The notes: generated by a model from the letters alone, not told the origin. A DNA stretch of 64,000 bases from Fusobacterium varium (GCA_900637705.1 LR134390.1:1178001-1242000); one strand, 5' to 3'. Positions 46,611-55,405 are shown, counted from the first letter of the stretch. Program-made: numbers and translations.

Positions 46611-47382
46611 ATTAAACGAAGCAATACACACTATACACTATTTGGATAGAATGTCACTGGAAAATAAATGGATTAATAATATCCATCCACTGGTTAAATT
46701 AGTTGTCACTTTTGTATATATCTCTGTTTTGATATCTTTTAATAAATATAATTTAACTGGTCTGGCAGGAATGAGTATATATATAGCAGTTGTTTTTATT
46801 TTAGGAAGAATATCATTGAGGCAGAGTATAAAGCAGTTGAGAGGAATAATTATAATTTTATGTATAATAGGTATAGCTAATCCTTTTTTAGATAAAAAGG
46901 TTCTTCTTGATATAGGCACAGTAAAAATTACTGGGGGAGTAATATCTATGGCGACATTGATAGCAAAAGGAGTTCTGTCAGTTCTGGCATCCTATTTTCT
47001 CATAGCTACTACCTCAATAGAAAATATATGTTATGCTTTGAGGATTATTCACATTCCAAAAATATTTGTTACAGTGGTGCTTCTGATTTACAGATATATC
47101 ATATTATTTTTAAAAGAAGTTGAAAGAATGACAACAGCATATGAACTTCGTGCCCCGAATCAAAAAGGAATACATATAAAAGTATGGGGTTCTATGGTGG
47201 GTATGCTTCTATTACGGAGCATAGACAGGGCGCAGACAGTTTATGAAAGTATGCTGCTAAGGGGATTTGATGGAGAATTTAAAATGAAATCTTCTGGGGA
47301 ATCCCTATTGAAAAGCTATATATACTGTATATTCTGGGTTGGAGCAATAATTTTTTTCAGGCTTCATCAATCAGATTATTAG
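46603..47382 (+). CDS. NikQ/CbiQ, ECF transporter T component
   Basis: A 259-residue energy-coupling membrane protein of the CbiQ/EcfT family: NKWINNIHPLVKLVVTFVYISVLISFN, five to six membrane spans, and the coupling motifs ELRAPNQKG and a second S-MLLRGFDGEF (the A-R-G type helices that contact the ATPase). It transmits ATP hydrolysis by NikO to the NikM core. It begins inside nikMN and ends 17 bp before the ATPase gene. Confidence 0.92.
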   Translation: MSKLNEAIHTIHYLDRMSLENKWINNIHPLVKLVVTFVYISVLISFNKYNLTGLAGMSIYIAVVFILGRISLRQSIKQLRGIIIILCIIGIANPFLDKKVLLDIGTVKITGGVISMATLIAKGVLSVLASYFLIATTSIENICYALRIIHIPKIFVTVVLLIYRYIILFLKEVERMTTAYELRAPNQKGIHIKVWGSMVGMLLLRSIDRAQTVYESMLLRGFDGEFKMKSSGESLLKSYIYCIFWVGAIIFFRLHQSDY

Positions 47383-47399
47383 CAGAATGTGGAGGATAA

Positions 47400-48128
47400 A
47401 TGCAGAGAATAAAAATAGAACATCTCAATTTTTCCTATAGAGGATTTAAAGAAGTTCTTACAGATATTAATTTGGAAATATCTGTAGGGGAAACAATAGG
47501 AATTATAGGAGAAAATGGAGCTGGAAAATCCACTCTTTTAAAATTAATAATAGGACTGCTTTCCGACTATTCAGGAAAAATTGAAATAGATAAAGTAGAA
47601 GTAAAAAAATCTACCTTATCAGATATACGAAAAAAAATCGGATATGTATTTCAAGATTCTGACAGTCAGTTATTTATGTCCAATGTGTATGACGATATAG
47701 CATTTGCTCCACAGAATTATGGGTATTCAGAAGAAGAAACAGAGAGATGCGTTGAAAAAGCTATGAAAACAGTAAAGATAGAGGATTTGAAAAACAGAAT
47801 GATTTATCAGCTCTCTGGAGGGCAAAAAAAACTTGTTTCCCTTGCTGCAGTTCTTTCTATAGAACCTGAAATAATATTGCTTGATGAACCTTCGGCAGCT
47901 CTTGATCCTAAAAATAGAAGGAATTTAATAAATATTCTGAATTCTATAAAAGGGATAAAAGTGATCGCTTCCCATGATTTAGATATGATACTGGATACAT
48001 GTGATAAGACAATATTAATATCAAAAGGGAAGATAATAAAAGAGGGAAATACTGAAAATATATTGTCAGACAAAAACTTATTGGAAGAGAATGGATTGGA
48101 ACTTCCATTGTCTTTTAGATGGAAATAA
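47400..48128 (+). CDS. NikO/CbiO, nickel ECF transporter ATPase
   Basis: A 242-residue ECF-type ABC ATPase: Walker A GENGAGKSTLLK (~37-48), Q-loop GYVFQDSDSQLFMSNVYDDIAF, signature YQLSGGQKKLVSLAAVL, Walker B IILLDEPSAALDPK and the switch His in IASHDLDMI. It powers nickel import with NikMN and NikQ, supplying LarC. Last gene of the lar-nik operon. Confidence 0.93.
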   Translation: MQRIKIEHLNFSYRGFKEVLTDINLEISVGETIGIIGENGAGKSTLLKLIIGLLSDYSGKIEIDKVEVKKSTLSDIRKKIGYVFQDSDSQLFMSNVYDDIAFAPQNYGYSEEETERCVEKAMKTVKIEDLKNRMIYQLSGGQKKLVSLAAVLSIEPEIILLDEPSAALDPKNRRNLINILNSIKGIKVIASHDLDMILDTCDKTILISKGKIIKEGNTENILSDKNLLEENGLELPLSFRWK

Positions 48129-48214
48129 ATAGGCAAACAAAAAATTTTTAAAAGAAAGTTTTTTAGTTTAAAGAAATAAATGGTTCATAGAAAAAAATGT
48201 GTAAAAGAAAAAGC

Positions 48215-48427
48215 TTGAAAACCCTTGCTAAATATAGTATTATTTATTAAAGTTGTTGCTTTGATGTTTGTTTTATGAAAAGAGTATATAAAAATACTGC
48301 AATTTAAAATAAATGGAATGGAATGACTTATATGAATGTACTCTCACTCCAAAGAATACATTCTTACTTTCGAGGGAAAATATAGTTTAGGAAAAGAGAG
48401 GCTATTGTAGAGGTAGCTTCTTTTTTA
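48215..48427 (+). ncRNA. Candidate ~175-nt non-coding transcript
   Basis: TTGAAA (48215-48220) and TATTAT (48238-48243) with a 17-bp spacer form a plausible promoter, and a hairpin with six T residues ends at 48427. No frame with a ribosome site lies between them. The internal hairpin GAATGTA/TACATTC is near 48334-48364. It could be a small RNA or just the tail of the nik transcript. No known family recognised. Confidence 0.3.
48396..48427 (+). terminator. Terminator downstream of the lar-nik operon
   Basis: GAGGCTA near 48397-48403 pairs with TAGCTTC (48414-48420, one G-U), followed by TTTTTT. Confidence 0.7.
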
Positions 48428-48604
48428 TATTTGAAAAATAATAAAAAATACAATAAAAGAAAATTAAAAGGAGTACAGAAAGAAGAGCTTAAAAAGCTAA
48501 GTAAGAAAAGTTATAGAAATATATGTTATAAAAATATTAATTATATTTTAAGGAATGATAAATATTGAACAAAAGAAATAAGCTACATTCAAAAAACTTT
48601 CTTT

Positions 48605-48667
48605 AAAAATAAAAACTCCTTTGATAGAATTAATCAAGTTTGCCAACCAATTAACTAATCAAAGGAG
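48605..48667 (-). terminator. Terminator of the xanthine dehydrogenase operon
   Basis: CTCCTTTGAT (48616-48625) pairs with ATCAAAGGAG (48658-48667). On the minus strand the stem is followed by TTTTTATTTTT. It lies ~150 bp past the stop codon of the molybdenum subunit gene. Confidence 0.75.
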
Positions 48668-48815
48668 CTCATAAAATATGTGACAACAATAACCATCTGC
48701 CACATACAACATTTATAGCTAAAATTATGCAGAAATAAAATATATTTATAAAAGAAATTTAGAAAATTATCTAAATTCAAAGTATTTAAATATATCAAAA
48801 ATGATATTTTTTTAA

Positions 48816-51059
48816 TTATTTTGCATGAATTTCCCAAAATAATTTTTCACTTGTAATAGGAAGGCTTCTCACTCTAGCCTTTGTTGCATTATATATAGCA
48901 TCTGCAATAGCTGGAGAAGCTGTATTAATAACTACTTCACCAATAGATTTGGCTCCAAATGGACCAGTAGGTTCATTTGAATAACTGAATAAAACCTTTA
49001 TATTTCCTAAATCTTTTCTAGAAGGGATTTTATACTGCATAAGAGTATCATGTTTGACTTTACCATTTTTATCAAATTGAATATCCTCATAAAGAGCTAG
49101 ACCAATACCTTGAGCAATTCCCCCTTCTACTTGTACTTGAGCTAATGCTGGATTGATAGGAACACCACAGTCTACTACTGAAAGGAAATCTATAACTTCA
49201 GTATGTCCAGTAAGAGTATCAACTTCTACTTCTGCAAAACTTGCAATAAATGGTGGAGGAGAAGTTTCTCCACCCCAAGTTGCTGTCGTAATAATTTGAT
49301 TTTTTCCTTCAAAGGATACAGCTCTTTCACCAATATCTCTCAAAGAAAGTGTATTGCCATTTTTATCTTGTACACTTTCTCCTAAATATTCCACTTCTTC
49401 AGCAGGAATTTTCATTAATTTAGAAGCCATATCAATAATTTCTTTTTTCATTTTTTCAGCAGCTAAAATTACAGCATTTCCTGTAACATAAGTACCACTG
49501 GAAGCATAAGCACCTGGATCATATGGAGAAGTGTCAGTATCAGCAGTATTTACTATAATTTTTTCTACAGGTACTTCAAGTATTTCAGAAGCCATTTGAG
49601 CCAAAACAGTGTCACACCCCTGTCCCATGTCAGTAACTCCTAAATAAAGTGTATAATCTCCACTATCATGAAGCTTTAAAGTTGCAGAAGCAGTATCTAC
49701 ATTAGCAATACCAGATCCCTGCATTGTAACAGCCATTCCACTAGCTCTTACTTTACCATTTCCCATATCTTTTACAGTTCTGTTTTTCCAATCAAAAGCT
49801 TCTTTTCCAATAGAGATACATTTTTTAATATCTCCACTAACTTTTTCAGATTGATTTACAAGATTTTTCATTCTTATTTCTGTTGGATCAATTCCTAATT
49901 TATGAGCAAGCTCATTGACAGCTGATTCTACAGCAAAAGTTCCCTGAGTAGCTCCATATCCTCTAAATGCAGCTCCAACCATAGTATTAGAATAAACTAT
50001 GTCAGCTTTACATCTCATAGGAACTTTGGCATATAGAGGAAAAGTTTTATAAACCACAAGTGAAGTAACAGTTGGAGCATGTTCTCCATAAGCACCTGTA
50101 TTTGATAAAACATTTATATCAATAGCTTTTATATTTCCTTCATTATCAGAACCAATTTTAACTTTTAATCTCATAGCATGTCTTGTATTTGAATATGCTT
50201 GAGTTTCTTTTCTAGAATAAATTATTTTAGAAGGTTTTCCAGTTTTCATAGTAACGAAGGCTGGATATATTTCGCAAACAGAAGTCTGCTTTCCTCCAAA
50301 GCCACCACCTATTTTAGGCTTTATAACTCTTATTCTGCTGCTTGGTATTTCAAGAGCTCTAGCCAAATGTCTTCTTACATGAAAAGGAATTTGAGTAGAT
50401 GAAACTACAACCAGTCTTCCATGTGCATCTAAATAACATGCAGTTCTGTAAGTTTCCATCATTGCATGTATTTGAGGCTGAGTATAATAAGTTTTTTCTA
50501 TAATGACATCACTTTCTTCAAATCCTCTGTCCACATCTCCTTTAGTTTCAAGATATGAAGAAGCTAGATTTCTTTTATTATCAAATCCTATTGGAAAGTT
50601 TATATGTATATCTTCAGGGTGAACTAAAATATCTGAATCTAAAGCTTTTTCATAATCAATGACAGCTTCAAGAATTTCATATTTTACTTTTATAAGCTTC
50701 ATTGCTTTTTCAGCAGTCTTTTCATCAACAGCAGCAACAATTGCCACAGGATCTCCTACATATCTAACATACTCAGATAATATTTTTCTGTCGTATGGAG
50801 ATGGTTCAGGATAAGATTGACCAGCAAGAGTAAACATAGTTTTTGGAACATCATGATGTGTATAGATAGCTTCTACACCAGGCACTTTTTTAGCAATACT
50901 TGTATCAATATCCAATATTTTTGCAAAGGGATGAGGTGATCTTAAAAGCTTCACAATAAGAGAATTATTATTTATAACTAAATCATCTGTATATAGAGGT
51001 CTTCCTGTTATTATTCCAATACTATCTATTTTTTTTATAGATTTATTTACTATTTTCAT
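48816..51059 (-). CDS. xdhA: Xanthine dehydrogenase molybdenum-binding subunit
   Basis: A 747-residue molybdopterin subunit of the xanthine oxidase family: GRPLYTDDL, ALDSDILVHPEDIH, KIGGGFGGKQTS, GAFRGYGATQGTFAVESAVNELA, QGSGIANVDTASATLKL, GCDTVLAQMASEIL and a C-terminal GPFGAKSIGEVVINTASPAIADAI with the catalytic Glu in KSIGE. It hydroxylates xanthine or hypoxanthine at the Mo centre. It overlaps the [2Fe-2S] subunit by 17 bp and is the last gene behind the purine riboswitch. Selenium-dependent purine hydroxylases share the fold, so the exact purine substrate is inferred from the xanthine-type permease. Confidence 0.92.
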   Translation of the reverse strand: MKIVNKSIKKIDSIGIITGRPLYTDDLVINNNSLIVKLLRSPHPFAKILDIDTSIAKKVPGVEAIYTHHDVPKTMFTLAGQSYPEPSPYDRKILSEYVRYVGDPVAIVAAVDEKTAEKAMKLIKVKYEILEAVIDYEKALDSDILVHPEDIHINFPIGFDNKRNLASSYLETKGDVDRGFEESDVIIEKTYYTQPQIHAMMETYRTACYLDAHGRLVVVSSTQIPFHVRRHLARALEIPSSRIRVIKPKIGGGFGGKQTSVCEIYPAFVTMKTGKPSKIIYSRKETQAYSNTRHAMRLKVKIGSDNEGNIKAIDINVLSNTGAYGEHAPTVTSLVVYKTFPLYAKVPMRCKADIVYSNTMVGAAFRGYGATQGTFAVESAVNELAHKLGIDPTEIRMKNLVNQSEKVSGDIKKCISIGKEAFDWKNRTVKDMGNGKVRASGMAVTMQGSGIANVDTASATLKLHDSGDYTLYLGVTDMGQGCDTVLAQMASEILEVPVEKIIVNTADTDTSPYDPGAYASSGTYVTGNAVILAAEKMKKEIIDMASKLMKIPAEEVEYLGESVQDKNGNTLSLRDIGERAVSFEGKNQIITTATWGGETSPPPFIASFAEVEVDTLTGHTEVIDFLSVVDCGVPINPALAQVQVEGGIAQGIGLALYEDIQFDKNGKVKHDTLMQYKIPSRKDLGNIKVLFSYSNEPTGPFGAKSIGEVVINTASPAIADAIYNATKARVRSLPITSEKLFWEIHAK

Positions 51060-51513
51060 TAGATTTTTCAGCCTCCATAAAGTTTTTTATTGCTCTGAGT
51101 TGTGAAACATATCCACTGCATCTGCATAAATTTCCATTTAAATAATGTAAGATTTCTTCATCAGTTGGATTTTTATATTCTTTCATCATAGCAAGAACTG
51201 TTAAAGTAAATCCAGGAGCGCAGTAACCACATTGCTCTGCTCCCTCATCAGCCATGAAATTAGCAAATTTCATAGCTTCTTCTTGACAACCTTCAATAGT
51301 GGTGATTCTTTTATTATTCATTCTGGCAGATAATGTACTGCAGGAAAGAATGGGTTTATCATCAACAAGAACAGTACAAAGTCCACAAGACCCTGTATCA
51401 CAACCTCTTTTTACACTTAAATATCCAGCTTTTCTTAATGTATCCAGAAGGTACTCGTCTTCTGATATTAATAATTCTCTTTTTAAACCATTTACAGTTA
51501 ATGTCAAAAGCAT
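51043..51513 (-). CDS. xdhC: Xanthine dehydrogenase iron-sulfur subunit
   Basis: A 156-residue subunit with two [2Fe-2S] clusters: the plant-type site RGCDTGSCGLCTVLVDDKPILSC (~36-60) and the C-terminal helical site EQCGYCAPGFTL plus GNLCRCSGY. It carries electrons from the Mo centre to FAD. Its stop overlaps the Mo subunit start, and its ATG touches the end of the FAD subunit gene, indicating translational coupling. Confidence 0.94.
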   Translation of the reverse strand: MLLTLTVNGLKRELLISEDEYLLDTLRKAGYLSVKRGCDTGSCGLCTVLVDDKPILSCSTLSARMNNKRITTIEGCQEEAMKFANFMADEGAEQCGYCAPGFTLTVLAMMKEYKNPTDEEILHYLNGNLCRCSGYVSQLRAIKNFMEAEKSNENSK

Positions 51514-52307
51514 TATAATACCTCCTTTAAAGCTCTTTTAGTTATAACTTTAGATATTGCAGCTCTATATTCACTGCTTCCTCTCATGTTGGAACCAAAA
51601 GTAATTTCTTCATCTATAAAGCTACATGCTCTATCTATAACTTCATCAGTAATATTGTCAGAATTATTTAATATCTCCATTGCTTTATGAGCTAACTTAG
51701 CTTTTCCAGGTCTTACACCAATGGCGATTTTAAAAGTTCCATTTTCATTTGTAACAGCTGTATTTGTTATAGCATAATCAGTTTTACTTTTTCTTATACT
51801 TTTAAAAGCTCCTTTTCCATTGGTTTTTCTTATTTTTATTTCAACAAGAATATCTCTTGTTTTACCTTCGATAGATAAATATTCTTCCAGGGAGATTTCT
51901 CCACCATTAAAAAGTATAACAGTAGTATCAAGTGCTAAAAGTGCAGGGATAAGATCGGAAAAACCATATTTGGAAAAAACAGTAGCTCCAACTGTAACAT
52001 TATTTCTAAATTGAACTCCAATTATGTTATTTACAGATTTTGAAAGCACTCCATCAAATAAATTTAGAATAATAGGATTAGTTTCAATTTCTCTAAATGA
52101 AACCATAGCTCCAATGTGTATATACTTCTCCTCTTCTTTTATATAGTTAAGAGAAAGAGAAGAAAGATCTATAGCAGTATTATATGAAGTATTTTCCATT
52201 CTAAGATAAGAAGTTCCTCCAAGTATAATATTTTTTTTGTTTTTTAAAAGTTCATCATAGGCTTCCTGCAAAGATTGAGCAGGGAAATATTTGGAAAAAC
52301 TAAACAA
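51513..52307 (-). CDS. xdhB: Xanthine dehydrogenase FAD-binding subunit
   Basis: A 264-residue FAD subunit of the CO-dehydrogenase flavoprotein type: YFPAQSLQEAYDELLKNKKNIILGGTSYL (first FAD loop), GVQFRNNVTVGATVFSKYGFSDLIPALLALDT (second loop) and the C-terminal domain GSSEYRAAISKVITKRAL. It passes electrons from the Fe-S clusters to NAD+ or another acceptor. The start has GGAGGT. First of the three xdh genes, 143 bp after the permease gene. Confidence 0.92.
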   Translation of the reverse strand: MFSFSKYFPAQSLQEAYDELLKNKKNIILGGTSYLRMENTSYNTAIDLSSLSLNYIKEEEKYIHIGAMVSFREIETNPIILNLFDGVLSKSVNNIIGVQFRNNVTVGATVFSKYGFSDLIPALLALDTTVILFNGGEISLEEYLSIEGKTRDILVEIKIRKTNGKGAFKSIRKSKTDYAITNTAVTNENGTFKIAIGVRPGKAKLAHKAMEILNNSDNITDEVIDRACSFIDEEITFGSNMRGSSEYRAAISKVITKRALKEVL

Positions 52308-52351
52308 AATTAACCTCCTGTATTATTATAATTTTTTTATTATACCACGAA

Positions 52352-52416
52352 AAGACAGCAGAGTATCAATAAGAAATCCTCAAAAGAAGACAGCTTATAT
52401 AACTGCTCTGCTGTGT
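52352..52416 (-). terminator. Hairpin between the permease and xdhB
   Basis: ACAGCAGAG (52355-52363 on the plus strand) pairs with CTCTGCTGT (52406-52414), extended by TACCAC/GTGGTA, with CTTTT at the end on the minus strand. It can end or attenuate transcription between the permease and the xdh genes. Confidence 0.6.
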
Positions 52417-52450
52417 GGTAATTTATTTTATTGAGAAACTTTTTCAGTCT

Positions 52451-53758
52451 TTAATGTTTTTTTAATTTTTCATCTAAAGGTAGAACAATATTAAGAATCA
52501 CAGCAATAGAACCAGAAACAACTATTCCAGAACCACCAAATATAAGCTGAATACTTTCAGGGAAATATTTAAGAGCAGCAGGAACACTTCCAAGTCCATA
52601 ACCTAATCCTAAAGAAACAGATAAAATAACAGCATTTCTACCTACAAGGGGTTCTTTTGTAATAAGATTGATACCACTTATAGAGATCATGGCAAAAATC
52701 ATTACTAAACTTCCACCAAGAACACTAGCAGGAACTATTGACAGAATAGCACCTATTTTAGGAAAGAAAGCTCCTGCAACTAAGAAAGCTGCTCCAGTAC
52801 CAACAACAAATCTGCTCATGATACCAGTCATTGCAACTATACCAGTATTTTGGCTGAAAGATGTAGTTGGCAGAACAGAAAATACAGAAGCAAGTGCACT
52901 TCCAAATCCATCAGCTAAAATACCACCAGAAAGTTCTTTATCAGTAACTTCTCTATTAGCTCCTCCCATTGTAACTCCAGACATATCTCCTACTGTTTCA
53001 ACAGCAGAAACTATAAACATCATTATCATTGCTAAGCATGCATCTGCATGGAAAGTTATTCCATAGGTAAAAGGGGTAGGAAAACTTATAATAGCAGCAT
53101 TTCTTACAGGAGTAAGATCAACTTTTCCCATAAAGAAAGCAACAATAAATCCAACAACTGTTCCTACGAATATGGAACCAGTACTTGTGATTCCTTTAGT
53201 AAATTGTTTAAAAAATATAACTGTTATAAGAACTACCATACCTATAAAAAGATTTGGAAAAGAACCAAAATCAGCACTTCCAACTCCACCAGCAAAGTTG
53301 CTTACTCCAACTGGTAAAAGAGATAATCCAATAGATAAAACTATTACACCTGTTACAACAGGAGGAAAATATCTTCTTATTTTCTTTATGATGGCACCTA
53401 TAAATATTTCAAATATAGCACCAACTAAAGCAGCTCCAAGAATACCTTCATATCCATATTTGCTTCCAATAGAAAGGGCAACAGGAACAAAAGCAAAACT
53501 TGTACCAACAACAATTGGAAGCCTAGCTCCAATTGGGCCAATACGGTATGCTTGAATTAAAGTATTAACTCCAGCTACAAGCATAGTACATTGAATAAGA
53601 AAAGTTTTTGTTTCACTTGGCATTTTCATAGCTCCAGCTACAATAATTAGAGGAGTAATATTACTTACAAACATGGCAAGAATGTGTTGAAGACCAAGAG
53701 GAATTGCCTCTCTTAGAACTGGGATACCATCAAGATCATATGGTGATGTGTTTCTCAT
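52451..53758 (-). CDS. NCS2-family xanthine/uracil permease
   Basis: A ~435-residue nucleobase:cation symporter-2 permease with ~14 helices: ILAMFVSNITPLIIVAGA, GTSFAFVPVALSIGSKYGYEGILGAAL, SAVETVGDMSGVTMGG (the QH-type region with the key acidic residue), GFGSALASVFSVLPTTSFSQNTGIVAMTGI and LGYGLGSVP. The frame extends to 53776, but TTGGAGGT is the ribosome site for the ATG at 53758 (MRNTSPYDLDGIPVL). SQNTGIVAMTG is typical of PbuX/UapA-type purine permeases. With the purine riboswitch and the xdh genes, xanthine or hypoxanthine import is likely. Confidence 0.92.
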   Translation of the reverse strand: MRNTSPYDLDGIPVLREAIPLGLQHILAMFVSNITPLIIVAGAMKMPSETKTFLIQCTMLVAGVNTLIQAYRIGPIGARLPIVVGTSFAFVPVALSIGSKYGYEGILGAALVGAIFEIFIGAIIKKIRRYFPPVVTGVIVLSIGLSLLPVGVSNFAGGVGSADFGSFPNLFIGMVVLITVIFFKQFTKGITSTGSIFVGTVVGFIVAFFMGKVDLTPVRNAAIISFPTPFTYGITFHADACLAMIMMFIVSAVETVGDMSGVTMGGANREVTDKELSGGILADGFGSALASVFSVLPTTSFSQNTGIVAMTGIMSRFVVGTGAAFLVAGAFFPKIGAILSIVPASVLGGSLVMIFAMISISGINLITKEPLVGRNAVILSVSLGLGYGLGSVPAALKYFPESIQLIFGGSGIVVSGSIAVILNIVLPLDEKLKKH

Positions 53759-53823
53759 TTTTTCGTTTACCTCCAAGATTTTACTTCACATATCTCTGAA
53801 AGGGAAGAAAGGAAGAGGAAAAT

Positions 53824-53875
53824 AAAAAAGACTATTTCCTTTCTCAAAGACTACAATGTGAAAGAAAATAATCCT
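53824..53875 (-). terminator. Riboswitch expression-platform terminator
   Basis: On the minus strand AGGATTATTTTCTTTC (53874-53860) pairs with GAAAGGAAATAGTC (53843-53830), followed by TTTTTTA. The 5' arm can instead pair with AATAGTCCT (53896-53888) right after the aptamer, giving an antiterminator. Confidence 0.75.
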
Positions 53876-53902
53876 AAAATATAAAAAAGGACTATTAAAT
53901 TC

Positions 53903-53968
53903 ACCCATAGCGGCTTGTTAATTGGCAACCCGTAGAGACTCCTGACCATATTACAGGGATATATGAGT
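53903..53968 (-). promoter_or_regulatory. Purine (guanine-type) riboswitch aptamer
   Basis: The minus strand matches the purine riboswitch: P1 ACTCAT/ATGGGT, P2 CCTG/CAGG with loop TAATATGGT, the J2/3 core AGTCTCTAC, a P3 with loop CCAATTAA, and CCGCTATGG closing P1. The discriminator base is C (CTATGG), as in guanine/hypoxanthine-sensing rather than adenine aptamers. It precedes a terminator and the xanthine permease-xdh operon. P3 is less regular than usual. Confidence 0.88.
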
Positions 53969-54120
53969 AATTTATTTTTTAATAATTTTACTTACTTCAA
54001 TTTCATTTTATAATATTATACAGTTAAAACATTTTAATTGTACTCTCTATCTCTATTATAAAATCTGCATAAAAATAATATCATACTTCCTCTAACATTT
54101 CAACAATTTTTTTCTTTTAA

Positions 54121-54160
54121 CATGAGAATATATGAGAGTACATGAGAATATATGAGAGTA
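54121..54160. repeat. Exact 20-bp tandem duplication
   Basis: CATGAGAATATATGAGAGTA occurs twice in a row (54121-54140 and 54141-54160). It lies between the riboswitch operon and the small gene at 54324, a possible operator pair. Confidence 0.7.
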
Positions 54161-54294
54161 AATATTTAATATCATACTTTTATAATTGAAGAAAGAGAAT
54201 ATTAATAAAAAATATTATAATAGAAAGATGGATAATTATTCATAATTAGTAATGGTAAAAACAATTATAGTAAGAAAAAATATATTAGAAATAT

Positions 54295-54319
54295 ATAAAA
54301 AAGGCGAATAAATCGCCTT
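54295..54319 (-). terminator. Terminator after the small Sm-like gene
   Basis: AAGGCGA (54301-54307) pairs with TCGCCTT (54313-54319), followed on the minus strand by TTTTTATA. Confidence 0.8.
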
Positions 54320-54323
54320 AAAA

Positions 54324-54530
54324 TTAATACTCTTCTTTATATTCATAAATTTGAAGAATAAAGTTTTTATTTAAAATATGCTGTTGGTGATTAGCGTATT
54401 GAGAATAATCAGTAGTGATTTCAATAAAATTTTCAAATTCATCAATTATTTTTCCATCAAAACTAATTTTATCAGCTGTATTTAAGATTATATGAACTTT
54501 TTTATCTTTAAATTTTTTTAATAAAGTCAT
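54324..54530 (-). CDS. Small Sm/LSm-like hypothetical protein
   Basis: A 68-residue protein with an AAAGGAGGT site and its own terminator. The pattern FKDKKVHIILNTADKISFDGKIIDEFENFIEITT, with alternating strands, a Gly before the third strand and a bent-strand-like DEFENFIEI, resembles an Sm1 motif as in Hfq or LSm proteins. The second half (HQQHILNKNFILQIYEY) could be Sm2. This is only a fold impression. It is not the canonical Hfq, which has a conserved KH motif. Monocistronic, function unknown. Confidence 0.6.
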   Translation of the reverse strand: MTLLKKFKDKKVHIILNTADKISFDGKIIDEFENFIEITTDYSQYANHQQHILNKNFILQIYEYKEEY

Positions 54531-54747
54531 AAAATACCTCCTTTGATGATGTATTGCTGTAAAGATATTATAACTTTTTGAAAGATTAAATACAAGAAAT
54601 TTAAAAAACAGAATATAATTTTTCCTAATAAATATTCTTTTATAATAAAAAATTTAAGATTTATACATTAGGAACTGAAACTGACTTAACAATATCAAAA
54701 TACTTTCATATGTTATAATGAACTTAAAAGTAAAAAAGGAGTTGTTT

Positions 54748-55220
54748 ATGGATAGAATTGAAAAGCTTAGGGGATATATTGATGAAGTATTATTGAATAA
54801 TAAAAATATTATGGAAAGGTGAAATAGATATATACATCTTTATGGTGTAGCTCAATTAAGTGTAATACTTGCTAAAAAACGTAATCTTAATAAAGAGATT
54901 GCAATTATGGCTGGAATGTTACATGATATATACACTTATAAATTTGAATATTCAAAAGATCATGGACAAAAAGGAGCAATTATGGCTCGTAAAATATTAG
55001 AAAATTACAGGTGGCAACTTCTACAGAAATTGATATAATCTGTACAGCCATTCACAACCATAGTAATAAGGAAAGGATAGATTCAGAATATGATGAATTA
55101 CTAAAAGATGCAGATGTGTTTCAGCATTGTATTTATAATCTATTAATTCCAGTAAAAAATCATGAATTAAAAAGATATAATGACTTATTAATGGAGCTTG
55201 ATATTTTATTCGATAAGTAA
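54748..55220 (+). pseudogene. HD-domain phosphohydrolase remnant
   Basis: The ATG at 54748 (AAAGGAG site) begins MDRIEKLRGYIDEVLLNNKNIM, then meets an in-frame TGA at ~54820. Downstream in the same frame is RYIHLYGVAQLSVILAKKR and the HD motif AIMAGMLHDIYTYK, then a one-base shift near 55010 (not in a homopolymer) leads to STEIDIICTAIHNHSNKERIDSEYDELLKDADVFQH ending at 55220. These are the metal-binding HD and D-x-D-x regions of a YfbR/RelA-type HD hydrolase. Two independent lesions suggest a true pseudogene. Confidence 0.72.
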
Positions 55221-55272
55221 TTAATAATAAATAATTAACATTAAGAATGTAATAAAATAAGAATTTGAAATT

Positions 55273-55340
55273 TTAGAGAAGTTGAAGATATAGCAAAATG
55301 TCATGAGCTAATATCCAGTTCTTCTCTTTTTTATTTGAAA
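55273..55340 (+). terminator. Terminator downstream of the HD remnant
   Basis: GAGAAG near 55275 pairs with CTTCTC near 55323, with an inner ATAT-containing stem, followed by TTTTTTATTT. Confidence 0.6.
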
Positions 55341-55405
55341 AAGGGAGAAAACTTATGAGTTGAGATTCAATCTTACTGCTGAGAAAGAATTTGATGGAAA
55401 AGTAT

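Noticed and set aside
54817-54822. In-frame TGA in the HD gene as a sign of TGA-to-tryptophan recoding
   Set aside because: Many other genes end normally with TGA (for example larC), and Trp is encoded by TGG throughout.
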